A DNA stretch of 64,000 bases. It comes from Sphagnum compactum. Its lineage: Eukaryota; Bryophyta; Sphagnopsida; Sphagnales. The stretch lies in NCBI GenBank assembly GCA_965153455.1, contig OZ234501.1, positions 62,001 to 126,000 on the forward strand, written 5' to 3'. The notes under the pieces were generated by a model. It saw only the letters and a list, made by a program, of their open reading frames with translations. It searched no databases and had not been told where the DNA came from. Numbering within the stretch: position 1 is the stretch's first letter; each line of letters starts with the position of its first letter. The position numbers and the translations under genes are program-made. Below are positions 44,445 to 56,917 of the stretch, piece by piece.

Positions 44445-47400
44445 ATGGCAGGCCGGTACGACTCCAATCCTTTTGATGAGGACGAAGTGAACCCGTTTTC
44501 TGTGAGTGTGAACTATCCTTGCGTTTATTTCTTTTCCGCACTGGTCCCAACCTTCTCGTCAAGGTCTATGCCCCTTATGTTGTAAAATAAAGCATTCTAG
44601 GAAGAGTGTTGTGCAAGGTGGGCTATTCGTGAGATGCTGTGGTGAGCGGTAGATTTTCAGACCGCAGGTAGAGTAGTTTTGTTGAGGCGTGCATCCTTGT
44701 TCTTTGGCAATGTACACGGACCAAGATCTTCAACTATGCTTTTATTACTATCTGCTAATCACTCAATCTTACAGGATCCCCTCGTGCGAGCGCAAGCTGC
44801 GGGGAAAAAAACATCTTATGGCGGGGGTTTCTACGATTCGGTATCGATTCCTTGTCCTCAGTCCGCATAAAAATAAAAAAATAACGAATGCTTCCATGTG
44901 GTCTTAAACTGCACATCTGAAGTTCAGACCTGTCTTTCCTTGAACTTGTTTCTGTCACGAGCAAATACTGATTGGACTTTATTGCCATAGTGCCAACTCA
45001 TTGCTATCAATTTGGGACATGAAAGAACCTAGTCAGAGTAACCCAAAGGCTATTATTGTTGTTATCCAAAGAAAATACTGGTAAAATGGTCTCTTGTTCA
45101 TGAAAGGTGGGGTTCTCAAACTCTGCAATTCCTGGAAGATATGGAAAGATATGCAAGGCCATTACCATCTGAGGGTGTACTGCACTTGTGACTCATTGGA
45201 GACTTTCATGAGTAATGTGCACAGTTGCTGCAGTACTGCATGAAAGTTTGGGATTTTTATTGATCAGTTGTCTCAGATAGTATTGTCACAGTCAATGTTG
45301 CAATTTATGTCCCTTGAATTTTGAGAGGTTCCCCTTGGTTGTGATCTGGACTTGCTCCTATAAACATGCCCCACTCTGCTTCTTTGGGGACCACTATGGA
45401 GTTTGATCCACCGCTGTGGTGACTGAATGCTTGTGATTTTGCATGAGTTACGTTTGGAGGGTAGTATTTCAACTTCAGGTAGGTGCAGACTATAAGAATT
45501 CTGAGATTGACTGGATTTGAAAATGTCCTTAGGGGTGGAGAACCAACTCATCTCCTTGCTTCTGCCAACTCATGATTGTCATTTATTGTATCTTTTGTTT
45601 GTTTCTGCCATTGGAGGATGTTGGATCTATGAGAAGTTTTCTGGACTGGTCTCCTTGTCAAATGTATTTTCTGGAGTTCGGCCAGGTCAAGTCAAATCAA
45701 CAGCGGTTTGTTACCATGTTGCTTTCCCATCCTTTTTAATGTTGCTTGTGCAGCAACCCAGCAGTGTTCCACAGGTTTCAAATTCAAGACTATCACCACT
45801 TCCACCAGAACCTGCCTTTTCAAATTCAGTAGCTGCTAATGATGCCACTGATGAAATCCCCCTGGGTGGTGCAAAAGTATGTTTTCTCATTCTCCTCAAG
45901 CATGATATGTGGATGCTTACTTGTGCAGATGCTAATCAGGGATTGCCATGGTAATGAAAGAATAACCAGGGGATGTTTTTCTTCTTTTTTCTCTTCTCAG
46001 TCATACCTGTAGCATCCTGTTGTAGCTTGTGTCATAATCCATTGGTATGTTATGTTCTGACATTCAGGAATTGAAGAACAAGGAGAGGGAGTTGAGAGTC
46101 AAGGAAAATGAACTAAGACAAAAAGAGCAGGTGGATTTTGCTACTATCCTCCTCTGATTTATAGGTTCTGTTTCCATGAATTCTGTCAGTAATGTATTGA
46201 GATGTGCATAACAGGCAACCATAGTAGTATAGTTGGGTGATACCATATATTTAGTGATGTCTTTGATACATGTATGAGAGATATGTTGAAGTTGAACATA
46301 CCTACTCATTACAGTATTATTTGTGGGCTGTTTCAGGAGTTGAAACGCAGAGAAGATGCTGCTGCAAGAGGTAGTTCTTAGATCACAGGACAAGCCATGG
46401 CTTTCACACTTTGGCTTAAGCTTCCAGATGTTCATGATTTTAATTTCAACAAACATGGGCAGTGTTAATGTGTGCTATTGAGCAATGTTGCATCTAATGC
46501 TTCAACTATTTGCTTTCTTAGGGTTTGTATAGAGCATTTGTCCAATGCATTTTTTTGTTTCAAGGACCTAATCACACATCAATCCTACAGGTGGTGAGGG
46601 GCAAGCTAAAATGATATGAAGCACCCTCAAAGCTTGTTTCAGCTTGAATGATGATGCTGTTGACTTCATTTTTTGGCTATACCTCTTGAGTGCTAGCTGA
46701 GGTCATGGCTGAGTCTTACTGCTTCTGGAAATGTGATAGAAACCCAGCTTATCAGCTGACAAACCTTTTTCAATTGTTTCCCTAAGTATTGAGCAGATAT
46801 TCATATACTTATCTACACCCACTGTCAGGAGCTGATGAGTTAGTGTGGAGTAATGACAGCTAGTTGCTGCCATTCATGATGAAGGTGACGGTCTGATGCT
46901 TTGTGGGCGACACTCTGATGCTTATGACCACATGAACACTTTTCTCTTTTACCATGGCTGGAACTGACACTTTGGTTACCATCAAACTGTTTTTGTGGAG
47001 TTTTCTTCACAATTTCATGGATGTTGTCCCAATAGGTGATGGTTTTTGTGAGTGTCTCCAGCCTTATGGCAATTGGCTGATCAACATTGTGTTTTCTGGT
47101 GAACAGCTGGAATATTGATAGAGGAGAAGAATTGGCCACCTTTTCTGCCAATTCTGCACCACAGCATTGCCAAGGATATCCCTCTGCACACACAGCGTAT
47201 TCAATACTTTGCTTATGGAAGCTGGCTTGGTACAAAGCTATTCATACTTACAGCATCCTGTGGTGTGATTTGGATTGTTTCATCTGATGTTGTTGACTCT
47301 TCTATTTAGCTTGAGGGATTATTTGGAATTTGCAGTTGCAATCTTTTGTAGCAGTCTTCTGTAAGAATTATGTATGGATTGAGGTCTGGTATGCTTGCAG

Positions 47401-49425
47401 GAATCATGTTGTGTCTTTTCTGGAACTTTATCTGCACAACTGCAGCTTGGATCGGGGGTCCTGGTGGTAAGCACAAGTTCTTTCTGCTGAATTTCCCATA
47501 CAATTGCAATGCCATGGCTCTATTTATGGGGGAGGCTGTATGTCTCTGTGTATTGCCACTCTGAATGTGAGATTTTCACAGAGCATTCTTCATGCGCTGA
47601 AAATCTGACCTCTGTATGTGATGCAGATGTGCAGATTTGGCTCCTAGGTATTATCTATATGTTATCTGGATTTCCATTGTCCTATTTCCTGTGGTACAGG
47701 CCTTTGTATCGGGCTATGAGGTACTGCCACATTCAGCAGAGAATTAGCATGCATTTGAGTCTAGCTTTCATGGTGTGTCTACTTGCATCATGCATGATCT
47801 CATCCAAATTGTGATTCATATCTAGCATATATTTTTCTTATACTCAGGCCCTTGGAACTGTGTTGTATCGAGTGATATTGGTTCCCTTGCATGGCTTGAA
47901 GCAAGTAAAAGGAACTTGGCCCCATATTTGACTGCTTGGCAAGAGGTTGTCCTGTCTGGTATGGAAGTGATCTGAAAATTGTCTTTTGTTTTGTGGTTGC
48001 TGTATAGGTCAGAAAGTGCACTGAGGTTTGGGTGGTTCTTCCTTTTCTACCTTGTGAGTTGGACCCAGTTTAAGAGTTGCTGATTGAAAAGGAATGGAAA
48101 TTATATCTTGGTTAGCTTGTTGCCAAAGTGTCTGATTAAGTCACTTGCTGACCTTCATGGCAAATTATTTTTCAAAATTGCTCACTCATATTTCAAAGGT
48201 GTGTGAAGACATGTTTAGGGGGATGTTTAATTTGATCCATCATAGTCTTTGTCTTGTTCTACAGATTCATATTGGCTTCTGTATCCTAGCAGCTGTGGCT
48301 CCTCCAATTGTCTTCAAAGGAAAATCTTTGGCGTAAGTGTGCATGAGCCTTGTTACCATGTTTTGCACCTAGTTCTGATGCATACAGATAGATCTGTAAT
48401 TTTGTAGTTCGCTACAAATTAGCAGAATTCATTATAAGACTGTGCATCACTGTTGGATTTGCCCATTGTTCTTTTTATTTCTTGAGCCCAGGTATTTGGT
48501 AATTTGTGCAATGCAAATTATTTATTGATGCTTGGCTACATTTGGCTTGAAACAATGAATCACAGATCAAACCTCAATTGGATATTTTGGTGGATGTATG
48601 CAGGGGTATTCTGCCTGCTATTTCTATAATATCAGACAAACTCGTTGTTGGGGTACGTGCTGTTCAGATCTGGTCCCCTTTCTTGTCTCTGTATACTTTC
48701 AGAATGAATTTTGCTGGATACCTGTGGACAAACAATGAGTGCTGATTGCTTTGATGTGGCATGGCTCTTTGCAGATCTTCTATTTTGTGGGCTTTGTTCT
48801 GTTTGTGCTGGAGGCTTTTCTCAGTGTATTTGTCTTAATGGTACACCCAATGATGGCCTTGGATGTTCAATAGATGTTCCACCTTATCTGTATGTCTTTA
48901 GATACACAACATAAGGTGTTCCAGTTTTTGAGAACCAGTAACCTAGCATGTTTCTTAAGTATTTTTTGGACACAGCTCAGGTGATACTCCATTACACAAT
49001 ACCTTTGTATATTTGGGTGTGTTATATTTGGAACACTTGTCCCTACTACCAACTGCACATTTTTCAGTCGTTCCCCTAGCATGTCGTAAACAACTGAGAT
49101 TTGAGATTTCTTGTTTTCTTCTGTTAGAAGACTCTCACAGATTACTAGCATTTTGCCCCCCTTGCAGCTGTGTTTATTTCAGTAGCTCACATTTCACCAG
49201 CATGTTGAAGGTGTGGTCTTGTGCTCCTGCACACAGGATTTATTACTGCAAAATTTTGTTCTTAGTTGAATTTGTCATAAGACTATTTGAAAAATTCAAG
49301 CTTACTTGGCATTGCACTTGGTTGATGTGTGAGGACAGCAAGTATACAACTACTTTAGAGGCACTGGAAAAGCAGCAGAACTGAAGCGAGTGGCAGCACA
49401 AGGTGCTTTTAGAGCTGCCATCTGA
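44445..49425 (+). CDS. SCAMP: Secretory carrier-associated membrane protein (SCAMP), 13 exons, 313 aa
   Basis: Coding exons: 44445-44501, 44775-44840, 45754-45876, 46068-46130, 46337-46370, 47107-47229, 47401-47466, 47627-47720, 48008-48053, 48265-48332, 48604-48652, 48775-48840, 49339-49425. All introns are GT...AG, phases agree, and the sum is 942 bp. SCAMPs are four-pass membrane proteins of the trans-Golgi, secretory vesicles and plasma membrane, acting in vesicle traffic. The N-terminus [19 protein letters not shown] has two NPF motifs (residues 8-10 and 16-18) for EH-domain adaptors. A Lys/Glu-rich coiled coil spans about 83-115 ([20 protein letters not shown]). Membrane spans lie at about 153-175, 181-200, 216-240 and 259-285. 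The loop after the second has the family signature [10 protein letters not shown]. The C-terminus is [20 protein letters not shown]. It appears intact, with the usual plant length. It is the only clear host gene here. Confidence 0.95.
46681..47026 (+). repeat. Retroposon-like repeat, copy A, inside a SCAMP intron
   Basis: It lies in the intron between exons ending 46370 and starting 47107. It aligns with 49699-50008 over its whole length: CTCTTGAGTGCTAGC, TGCTTMYGGAAA, TTATCTACACCCACTGT, GATGAAGGTGAYGGTCTG, TTGTGGAGWTTTCT. No clear target-site duplication remains, so it is probably the older copy. Confidence 0.75.
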
Positions 49426-50960
49426 AGAACTTGAGCTGCTGGGAACAGGTGGGTTCTTGCATTTGCAACTCAGTTGTTTACGGTAAAGGTGCAGTGTACA
49501 AGAAAAGGCACATCTTCATCATTCTGATTATGGAGATTTCTCAATTCTCATGAGAGTTATCTTCATTACTTTGATTGTGAGCAGCATTGTAAAATAGAGT
49601 TATGAGGGCTGCATTGTTACTTTCCAGCTTGGGGATGCAGTTTGTGATAGTACTGGACATGCTGATGACAAGTTAGTTGTAGTTTAGTATCTTATAATGT
49701 CTCTTGAGTGCTAGCCAACATCACGTCTGAGTCTTCCCATTGCTTCCGGAAAGGCAACAGAAACTCAGGACGCAGATTGTGTATAATGGTTTGCCCAAGT
49801 TTTTTTGGGAAGATTATTATATGCTTATCTACACCCACTGTTGGGAGCTGATGAACTCAGTGGGTAGTCATGGCAGCTCGTCACTGCTGTTCGTGATGAA
49901 GGTGATGGTCTGTCACTTTGTGAGCGACTCTCATGAGGTTATGACTGCACTCATTGTCGTGTTACCTTTAATTGTTGTTGTGGAGATTTCTCTGCAACTT
50001 CGTCGATCTTTAGTATCTTATAATATGGCTTTTGTTTTCCTGCATCAATGAATGGTATTGTTTGGACTTCTCATTGCTGCCTATGGGTTTTCTTCAAACT
50101 AATCCCTCTAGATTCAAGGTTTTAGGTAATGTAATCCTGTTTTATCCAGTTACTCGGGCATTATTTCAGTATATGTTTGTAAGGTCAATATCTATTGAAT
50201 GTGTGCTCTGTTTCAAACAATTCTGGTGAAGAGGATATCTGGGTTTTTAGATAAAAATTTGTGATCCCTGACCCCACAGCACTCTTTAGAGGGACAACTC
50301 AAACCCTAAATCCTGAGTTGGCTGTTGTGGAGCAGTGGATTTATTTTCTCTTTAGGTTTACGTTTAATTTTTTTATCCTTTCACCTGAAAGAAGCCCACC
50401 CAGACCCTTTAAGCTGTAGTGAGAATGTTACCAAACCCATTTCATATGGCATGCCACCTCCCCCCCATTTGTGGAATAAATTTCTGGGTACTTGCTTTTG
50501 CACCACCAAGTTTGATATTTTGGAGGTGGTCAATGCTCGATTACTTCATAGGCTTATCTTTTTGTATTTTTCTTGTTCAGCAAGTCTGTGCTGCCTTGCA
50601 ATGTTTTGATATTTGTCTTCTTGGCTTTTCCTTTTTTGATGGGCTTTATCTTAAAACAAAGGAAGGTGGAAAGTGGAGAACGAACAATTTATTGTCATCA
50701 TCAATTGGAAATACTTTAGTGACTGTTGGGTGTGAACTTTAAACAGCTTTTATATATAGGTGTACTAGCTTGTATTTTTGTAAATCTTGCATGTGCACTA
50801 TTTTCTGGATTTGCAAATTTCCATATACCAGATTTAGAGTTCAAAATTTGGCCACTCTATGGTCTTGGAATGAATGTGAAGTTCAGATTGTATTAATGAT
50901 TGGGACTTATTCAATGGTTGTGCAGGTCAAGGAGTAATGATCATGCAGACAAAAAAGGGG
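49426..50960 (+). other. Possible 3' untranslated region of SCAMP with an intron
   Basis: Soon after the stop, GGAACAG is followed by GTGGGTTC (donor at 49448), and TTGTGCAG (acceptor ending about 50925) is followed by an exon-like piece that contains stops in all frames. An intron in the 3' UTR would explain this. Equally, the mRNA could end before it. Splicing here is inferred only. Confidence 0.3.
49699..50008 (+). mobile_element. Retroposon-like repeat, copy B (~310 bp) with a 16-bp flanking duplication
   Basis: The 16-bp sequence TTTAGTATCTTATAAT flanks it at 49683-49698 and 50009-50024. The body opens GTCTCTTGAGTGCTAGCC and closes CTGCAACTTCGTCGATC. A perfect direct repeat of this length is the mark of LINE-mediated insertion, so this is probably a SINE or other short retroposon. 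I did not find convincing A and B boxes of a tRNA-type promoter or an A-tail. It shares its body with copy A in the SCAMP intron. Confidence 0.75.
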
Positions 50961-53009
50961 AATCTTTTGAGCCAATTGGCATGAAGGATGACGAGTGCTA
51001 GATTATGTACCTGAATGCACTCCTGGGTTTCATAATGCCTTTGGTTTTGGAGAGAACATAGATATCAGTTTGTGTTTCTTGTTGAAAGCTTTGTTAGAAA
51101 GTCATAGTTCTTTCAGCTGCTATGTATTTCTTGAAAGTGGAGAAGCCGTTTCTTCAAATGTGTGTGCTAAAAGTTTTGGTGTTTATTGCACCTCCTAGAG
51201 ACATGTATGTTGGCATGGATACAAATTATAGTGCATCTTATTCTCCCTGTCTATCCTTTCTTGTGTTGTTACTTTCAATCAGCAGCAAAACTATATGTTC
51301 AAAATTATCAGATCAGGTTTAAATAGGATGTTGGCCTAAAAATCATGTATGCTGGATCCTGCCCCAACCCCCCAAAAGTATTCCTCCCCTTATTTGCACC
51401 CTTCCTGTCATTTGGTAGTTTTTGGGTTATTGGTGTATTTGAATTGTATACTGTGCAATGTAGACTTGGTTGGATGTGTGTATTTTGATAAGAATTATTA
51501 GATGTTCATTAGTATGTGTAGAGGCAATCTTGTATGAATCTATTTACTACTGCAGTGTGGCATAGTAATGTTGATCTACGGGAGTTTTTCCCAAGGTCTA
51601 ATGTTTGCATTGTGGGTCTTGCATGTAGCACCCTTAGCTTCAGCCAATCATGGATCAAAACAGATGCTTTTGTTGGTTGCAATGAATTGAGATGCCCATG
51701 CTGATAATGGGTGGCATTGTCAATAACATATGTTTCAATTATGTCATCAGCTTTGATGTCAAGCAATGTGAGTCATCCATTTTTTGTTTAGGATTCTGTA
51801 CAATTTATTTGTATGTTGTAGTTTGACATAGTCATATTGAATGATTATTTTACTTTTGTCAATGTTAAATTATAATTTGGAGGTGTCATTTGCAATTATC
51901 TGTTTTGAAGTTACTCTTGTATTTGTCTTGGACATTGGTGTCATAAGTTTTCAATGATCATGACTTCTATTCATTTACATATGTTCAAGAATAATGACAA
52001 ATTTTGAGCTTTTCTAGCAATGAATGTTTGTCTTACAATAGAGAAATCCATAAAGTGGCCCTATCTTTATGTCCTTTCATCCCCAAGCTCCTATTTCAAT
52101 AAGTTTGCTATGTGCAAAGTGAAAGAATTTATTGAATCAAGGATGAAATTCAGTACCACAACATCTAATTTTTTAGATTTGAAATAATTATGACCGCAAT
52201 AAGCACAATAGTGATGAAGGTGTTCAAGACAAAAAAGACTGATATGGTGAATCTCATATTATCACAAAATTCAATGTCTACGTTTCACCCTATCTTCACT
52301 CCCTGTTTAAATGCAATGTATTTTTTTTTTTAAAATTTCTAGTCACTCCCCTTGATGACCAAACTTAGGGTCCTAATATGGTGTTTCCTTCACTTTATGG
52401 ATATCTCATGTGTAGGATGTCAGTTTGTGTCAACCTTTGTGCATGTGTGTGTTTGTACTTAATAGTAATGTAAGATTTTGCTTTGATACTTTTGAGGCGA
52501 CATGTATAATGTAATGTTGATGGCATTTCTTAATTTGTTTGTGAAGGATCTTTAAATTAAAAAAATGTTATTTAGACAAAGGAGATAATTGTTTTTAGAA
52601 CTCAAAGTCCAAATCCAAGGATAAGTGGTTATTTATATATATCCATGTGTAACCTTGTCCTTTTTGCCACATATGTTTTTCCAACATTATGTAATATAGG
52701 TCAATGTTTTCTTTCAAAGACTTTAACCTATGATTTTTTCTTTTTTGGTACATTTTGTTGAATGAGAAAGTGGGTTGGATGTTTGTTGAAAATAACAATG
52801 TATTGATGATGGTGGAAATTGTAGGATATTTCATGTGAACATTATGTCAACATCTTTAGAATTTTGATGAAAAGTAGGTACAATTCAAGCCTTGCATCGT
52901 TATACATATTAGTCGAACACCCAATGGCAATGTGAGGATGGTAGATGATGATATATTGTCAACATGGAAAGAACACTAGAAGGTCAATAATAAAAAGTTT
53001 GAAACATAT
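50961..53009. other. Intergenic DNA downstream of SCAMP
   Basis: It grades from gene-like composition into AT-rich DNA after about 51800. Several short frames have no motif. A poly-T run lies at about 52321-52332. No gene or mobile element boundary was recognised. Confidence 0.5.
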
Positions 53010-53279
53010 ATGGTGGAGACATCAGATCCATTGAAAGATTGTTTATCTAACAAAATGCTTCACATTTGGAATGGCAACCACAACCTCAAAACATGGACAT
53101 CCTACATCAAATACAATCACATTAACAACATAAAGTGGCACTTTAATGTGAACACCATGATTTTGGATGGAAAAGAGAAGAACATTGACAGGTTATGGGA
53201 TTATGTAAGTGGGGGATTCATGTTTGAAGAACCTCTTGCACTTGAGTGCATGCACCCAACACCAAAAAATAAGGTGTGA
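53010..53279 (+). pseudogene. Unrecognised 89-codon frame, probable gene fragment
   Basis: The frame reads naturally, with balanced amino-acid composition (DCLSNKMLHIWNGNHNLKTW, WHFNVNTMILDGKEKN, GGFMFEEPLALECMHP). The upstream sequence to about 52880 also has gene-like stretches in broken frames. The Trp/His-rich HIWNGNH and WHFNV blocks suggest a real protein family, which I cannot name. It lacks introns, partners or a promoter and looks like a fragment. Confidence 0.4.
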
Positions 53280-53595
53280 TAGGTTTGCCACATAGGTAAA
53301 ATGCCATGTGGTAGAAACATCAATTCCATGTCATGCCTAAATGAGTTTGGTAATGAAGGACATGATAGAAGTCAAACCTTCAAAATAAAATCATAAAAAT
53401 TTATAATTAACCAAATTATATTATAAAATTTTCAAAAAATAGAAAAAATAATAAAAGATATGATTTTTTTAACCTAATTTCTTTACATGTGTATTATTAA
53501 TTATTACAATCAGTTATCACAACTAGCTAATAATTAGTTAATACCCAATCCAAATAATATTGCTCATTTAACAAATATAATTTTTCCTAACGCAT

Positions 53596-54114
53596 TGTTA
53601 AAGCCACCTAGTAAATTACTTGGTTTTGAAAGAAATAAAATAAGGGAGTAGAAGATAAAATCCTATTACTCTCTTTAGGTAAGCGAAAAACTTCAACACA
53701 AAGAGGACTATCAAATCTTAGTAAGACAACCTTATAAATTTTTACAAAAACAAACCTGAAGCAAACATGCAAGGAATAATACTTGCATACAAAAAGCTAG
53801 AATACTCAAAACATACACAATAAAAACTACACATAGAACTCTATGTACAAAAGTATGGAAAGAAAATATATAATTTTACTCCAAGAAATATTCTCCTATA
53901 TAGTCTACAAAGGGATAGAGTCTTAAGTACCTTTAATAAAGAAGTCAAAAATGGTGGAACAAAGTAGTTAGCCTAATCCAAAAAAAATCAATCCTAAAAT
54001 AAATAGCCTAAACCAATAGTAAATATCGGTTTTGGTAGAGGAAATTTGATAGGGAAAATTCGTTTTAGTAAATTTCTAATAAAATACCGGTTTCAATAAA
54101 ATATACCTTCAACA
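53596..54114 (-). repeat. LTR of family 3, minus strand (519 bp)
   Basis: On the minus strand it opens TGTTGAAGGTATATTTTATTG and closes GTGGCTTTAACA. It aligns with 62821-63373 on the plus strand along its full length. It contains GACTATATAGGAGAATAT (TATA box near 53895 on the minus strand). A polypurine tract lies directly before its opening, so it is a 3' LTR of a minus-strand element whose body lies to the right. Confidence 0.8.
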
Positions 54115-54129
54115 TCATCCCCTTTTTTA
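54115..54129 (-). other. Polypurine tract before the family 3 LTR
   Basis: The minus strand reads AAAAAAGGGGATGA immediately before TGTTGAAGG. It supports the call of a minus-strand retroelement ending at 53596. Confidence 0.65.
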
Positions 54130-56917
54130 TTTGGTATTACGTCCTCATAATTACATTGTCTACATTATTCTTCCATAATTATATCCTTCAAACCTTCTAC
54201 CTTAACATCTACCCCTAATTCTTCCATTGCGGTAAAAAGACTTAGTACAGTGGTAGTAGGGATGATAATTGTTTTTAGTTGTACCAAAATCAAAATTGCA
54301 CCCTCCACATTGGTCTCTACCACCGGATTTGCACGTTCGTCCTTGATAGTTGTACTAGAAAGTGTCGAATCAATTGTGCCACCATAACATGTTGTAGCTT
54401 CTACAAAGGTAGAAGCTTGAATTGGTGCATAACCTTTTGTTATACCATAAACATTTATAGCATCGGAAAAAATTCCAATACCGAAAGTCCTTTCAAGTTT
54501 CGTTGGTCACAAATCCAATGCAACCACCAAATCCCTTTCCACTTGCTCGCCTTCATTTTGCTTCTCACTCCTATGCATACCAGATTCATATGTGAATTTG
54601 AAGTGGGCTTGCACTTTGTCAGAATCAAAAGGTGGCATCACCTTTCGATTAGTCTCCAGGTGCAACTAATACAACTCATCATCTTTACAGTAAAACTCAA
54701 ATGATTCCTGGATAATCTCACCAACTAAGCTCTTTGTAGAGCTCCCACTACTCAGCTCAACTTCTCTTATTCATGTCCTAATAAATCATGAGTTTTTCTT
54801 TCATGAAGACATACTCCATTTTGAGGTTGTCAAATTCTTCCATCCAGTGGTGGTAGAGATCTACAAGTTCCGCCCTTTGCTTCAATGCCTTCATTTCCTT
54901 CTCTAAAGAATCCAACTCTTCTTTAATAATGTTTCGATTTTTTTGCACCTCCTCCAAATCTTGTAGTAACAACCAAATTTTTTCGGTTGATTGTTGTAGT
55001 TTCAATTGCTGCTTCTGCGCCTTTTTGGTAAGTGCTTCATTTTGGCCCTCCAATCGCTCTACCTTCCCTTTTGCCAACATGAATAAATTTTTGGTAAAGG
55101 TCAAAAACTGCTCCACTACTTTTTGGTTAGCTTCTCTTGTTCAAAAGCTTGCTTGAATTTAACTTGTTTTGAATTGATGGAGCCCAACATCTTATCAATT
55201 TTAATAATTTGTTTGTGAAGATTCAGTAGCTCATTCTGGTAGTTGAAAATTTTAATTTCCAACTTTGGAACCTTCTTTGTGCCTTCCAAATCCTATAGCT
55301 CAGTTTGCATATGTTGGATAGTTAGATAGTCCTACCAGTTGGCATCATGCACGTGTTGGAGTTGGCCTTTCAACTTAGCTACCTCTTGTAAACTTTTCTA
55401 TAGCACCTCCTCTACATAAGCTTTTTCGATTACGGCCAACCAAAAAGCTTTGGAGATGTTTGCCCACCGTCTAAGCAAAGTCTTTTGAACATAGGTGGTC
55501 CTCCAACAACTTTAGTGAAAATACAACCGAAAAAGCAATAACGTATTTGATTTTGATAGGTGGAGGAAAAAGTCTACCCTGTATCGAAAATGATGTATTA
55601 GGGGCCAATGACCTTCGATTACTTTTCTTGAATTCTATGCAATGGTTCCACCTGAAAAGTATTTCAATTGAGTATATAATTCCAATATATCTCCTACCAA
55701 AATTGCCTCTTTTTTTAGGCATTAATGTAACTCGTTAGAAAGATTTGTAGGAGTTTTGATACCTGAAGGCATCAGATGCGATTATAGTGGAGGTCTTACA
55801 CTATAAAGTTGTTGAATCCAAACCAAAATAAATCTTCGCATTCTACCTTTTTTGCGTGGACTTGGTGCTTCCAATGATCTGTCAACTGGAGTGTAATTCC
55901 CTGGCGATAATATGGGATTCCAAGGACGAAACCATCCTAAATTCCAAGATCTCAACACTGATAAAAATGTGGGCGAGATTCTTGGTTGCTTGGAGGTTTT
56001 CGGTTAGGTACTCGTCCCATTGATTTCCTCGACGTCCTCCATCTCCTCATCAAGATCAATGGGTGAACACCGAAAAAACGTTCTTAAAACTTTGCTGCTT
56101 CCTACAACCTAAGCTTTTGGTGTTGGTTTCATCACACCTTCATCTTCCATTTCCGAATCCGATATGATGAAATGTGGGTGTAATTCAGTAGTCCCCGTCC
56201 ACTAGGCCAATGAATTCACTATGACTAATGAATTCACTCAACATCTCGTGAAATCATTTAGTGTACAAGGCCACCTTTTGTTGTAATCAAAGTTGGATCT
56301 ACCGGAAACCAATTCCAAAAGAGGATGTCAACAACTTGAGGAGCACATAATTTCACATTGTCCTTATTCGCTCTAGCTTTTGTTTATGTAAACAAATCCT
56401 GCAACTTGCTCTAAAGGTTGTTGAAGACTACAACAGACCAATTCACCTTAACCCCCTACTCAGCCAAGATTACAAAGCTCATCAAATTTTTCACCATGTA
56501 AGTAAGCTATTAAGGATGTTTCCTATTTCTTCAAACTATAAAATTTCTCTTTAAAAGTTTCTAATTCTCGTTCAAAGAAGTCATCAATAGGTGAGTTTAT
56601 TCCAACTTTGAAAATATGGAAACAAAAACATAATAGTTTGTTGTTTATTCATCAAAAGCAAAACTAATATGTAATTCCATGCATAAATTTAGAAAGGAAA
56701 AAACCTCAAAATCATAAGTACATTTGTTCAAAAATAAAAACTCTAAGAATTAAAAATAAATTAAAAAAGATAAATCTACTATCATCATCAAAATCCTCTT
56801 ATATGTATCGAATCACAATGTTGTTTCAACTTAAACAGTCACTAGTTGGTACAAAATCAGATTCTAGGAATTATTGGTCACAAGTTTAAATCAACATGTT
56901 ATGTTAACAACCGGTTA
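54130..56917 (-). pseudogene. Decayed coiled-coil gene next to the family 3 LTR
   Basis: Minus-strand frames here are rich in heptad repeats. The best piece, 55116-54778 (112 codons), reads VERLEGQNEALTKKAQKQQ, LLQDLEEVQKNRNIIKEE and LDSLEKEMKALKQRAEL, a strong coiled coil. Upstream frames (about 55470-55140) continue in the same style with stops. Pro/Ser-rich pieces lie further up. No gag, protease, RT or integrase motif was found. The position just before a polypurine tract and 3' LTR is where some plant retroelements carry an extra, envelope-like or unknown gene. I cannot name this one. Confidence 0.5.

Noticed and set aside
49740-50051. A 103-codon frame downstream of SCAMP.
   Set aside because: It lies almost wholly inside the retroposon-like repeat, and the sister copy at 46681 does not keep the frame.
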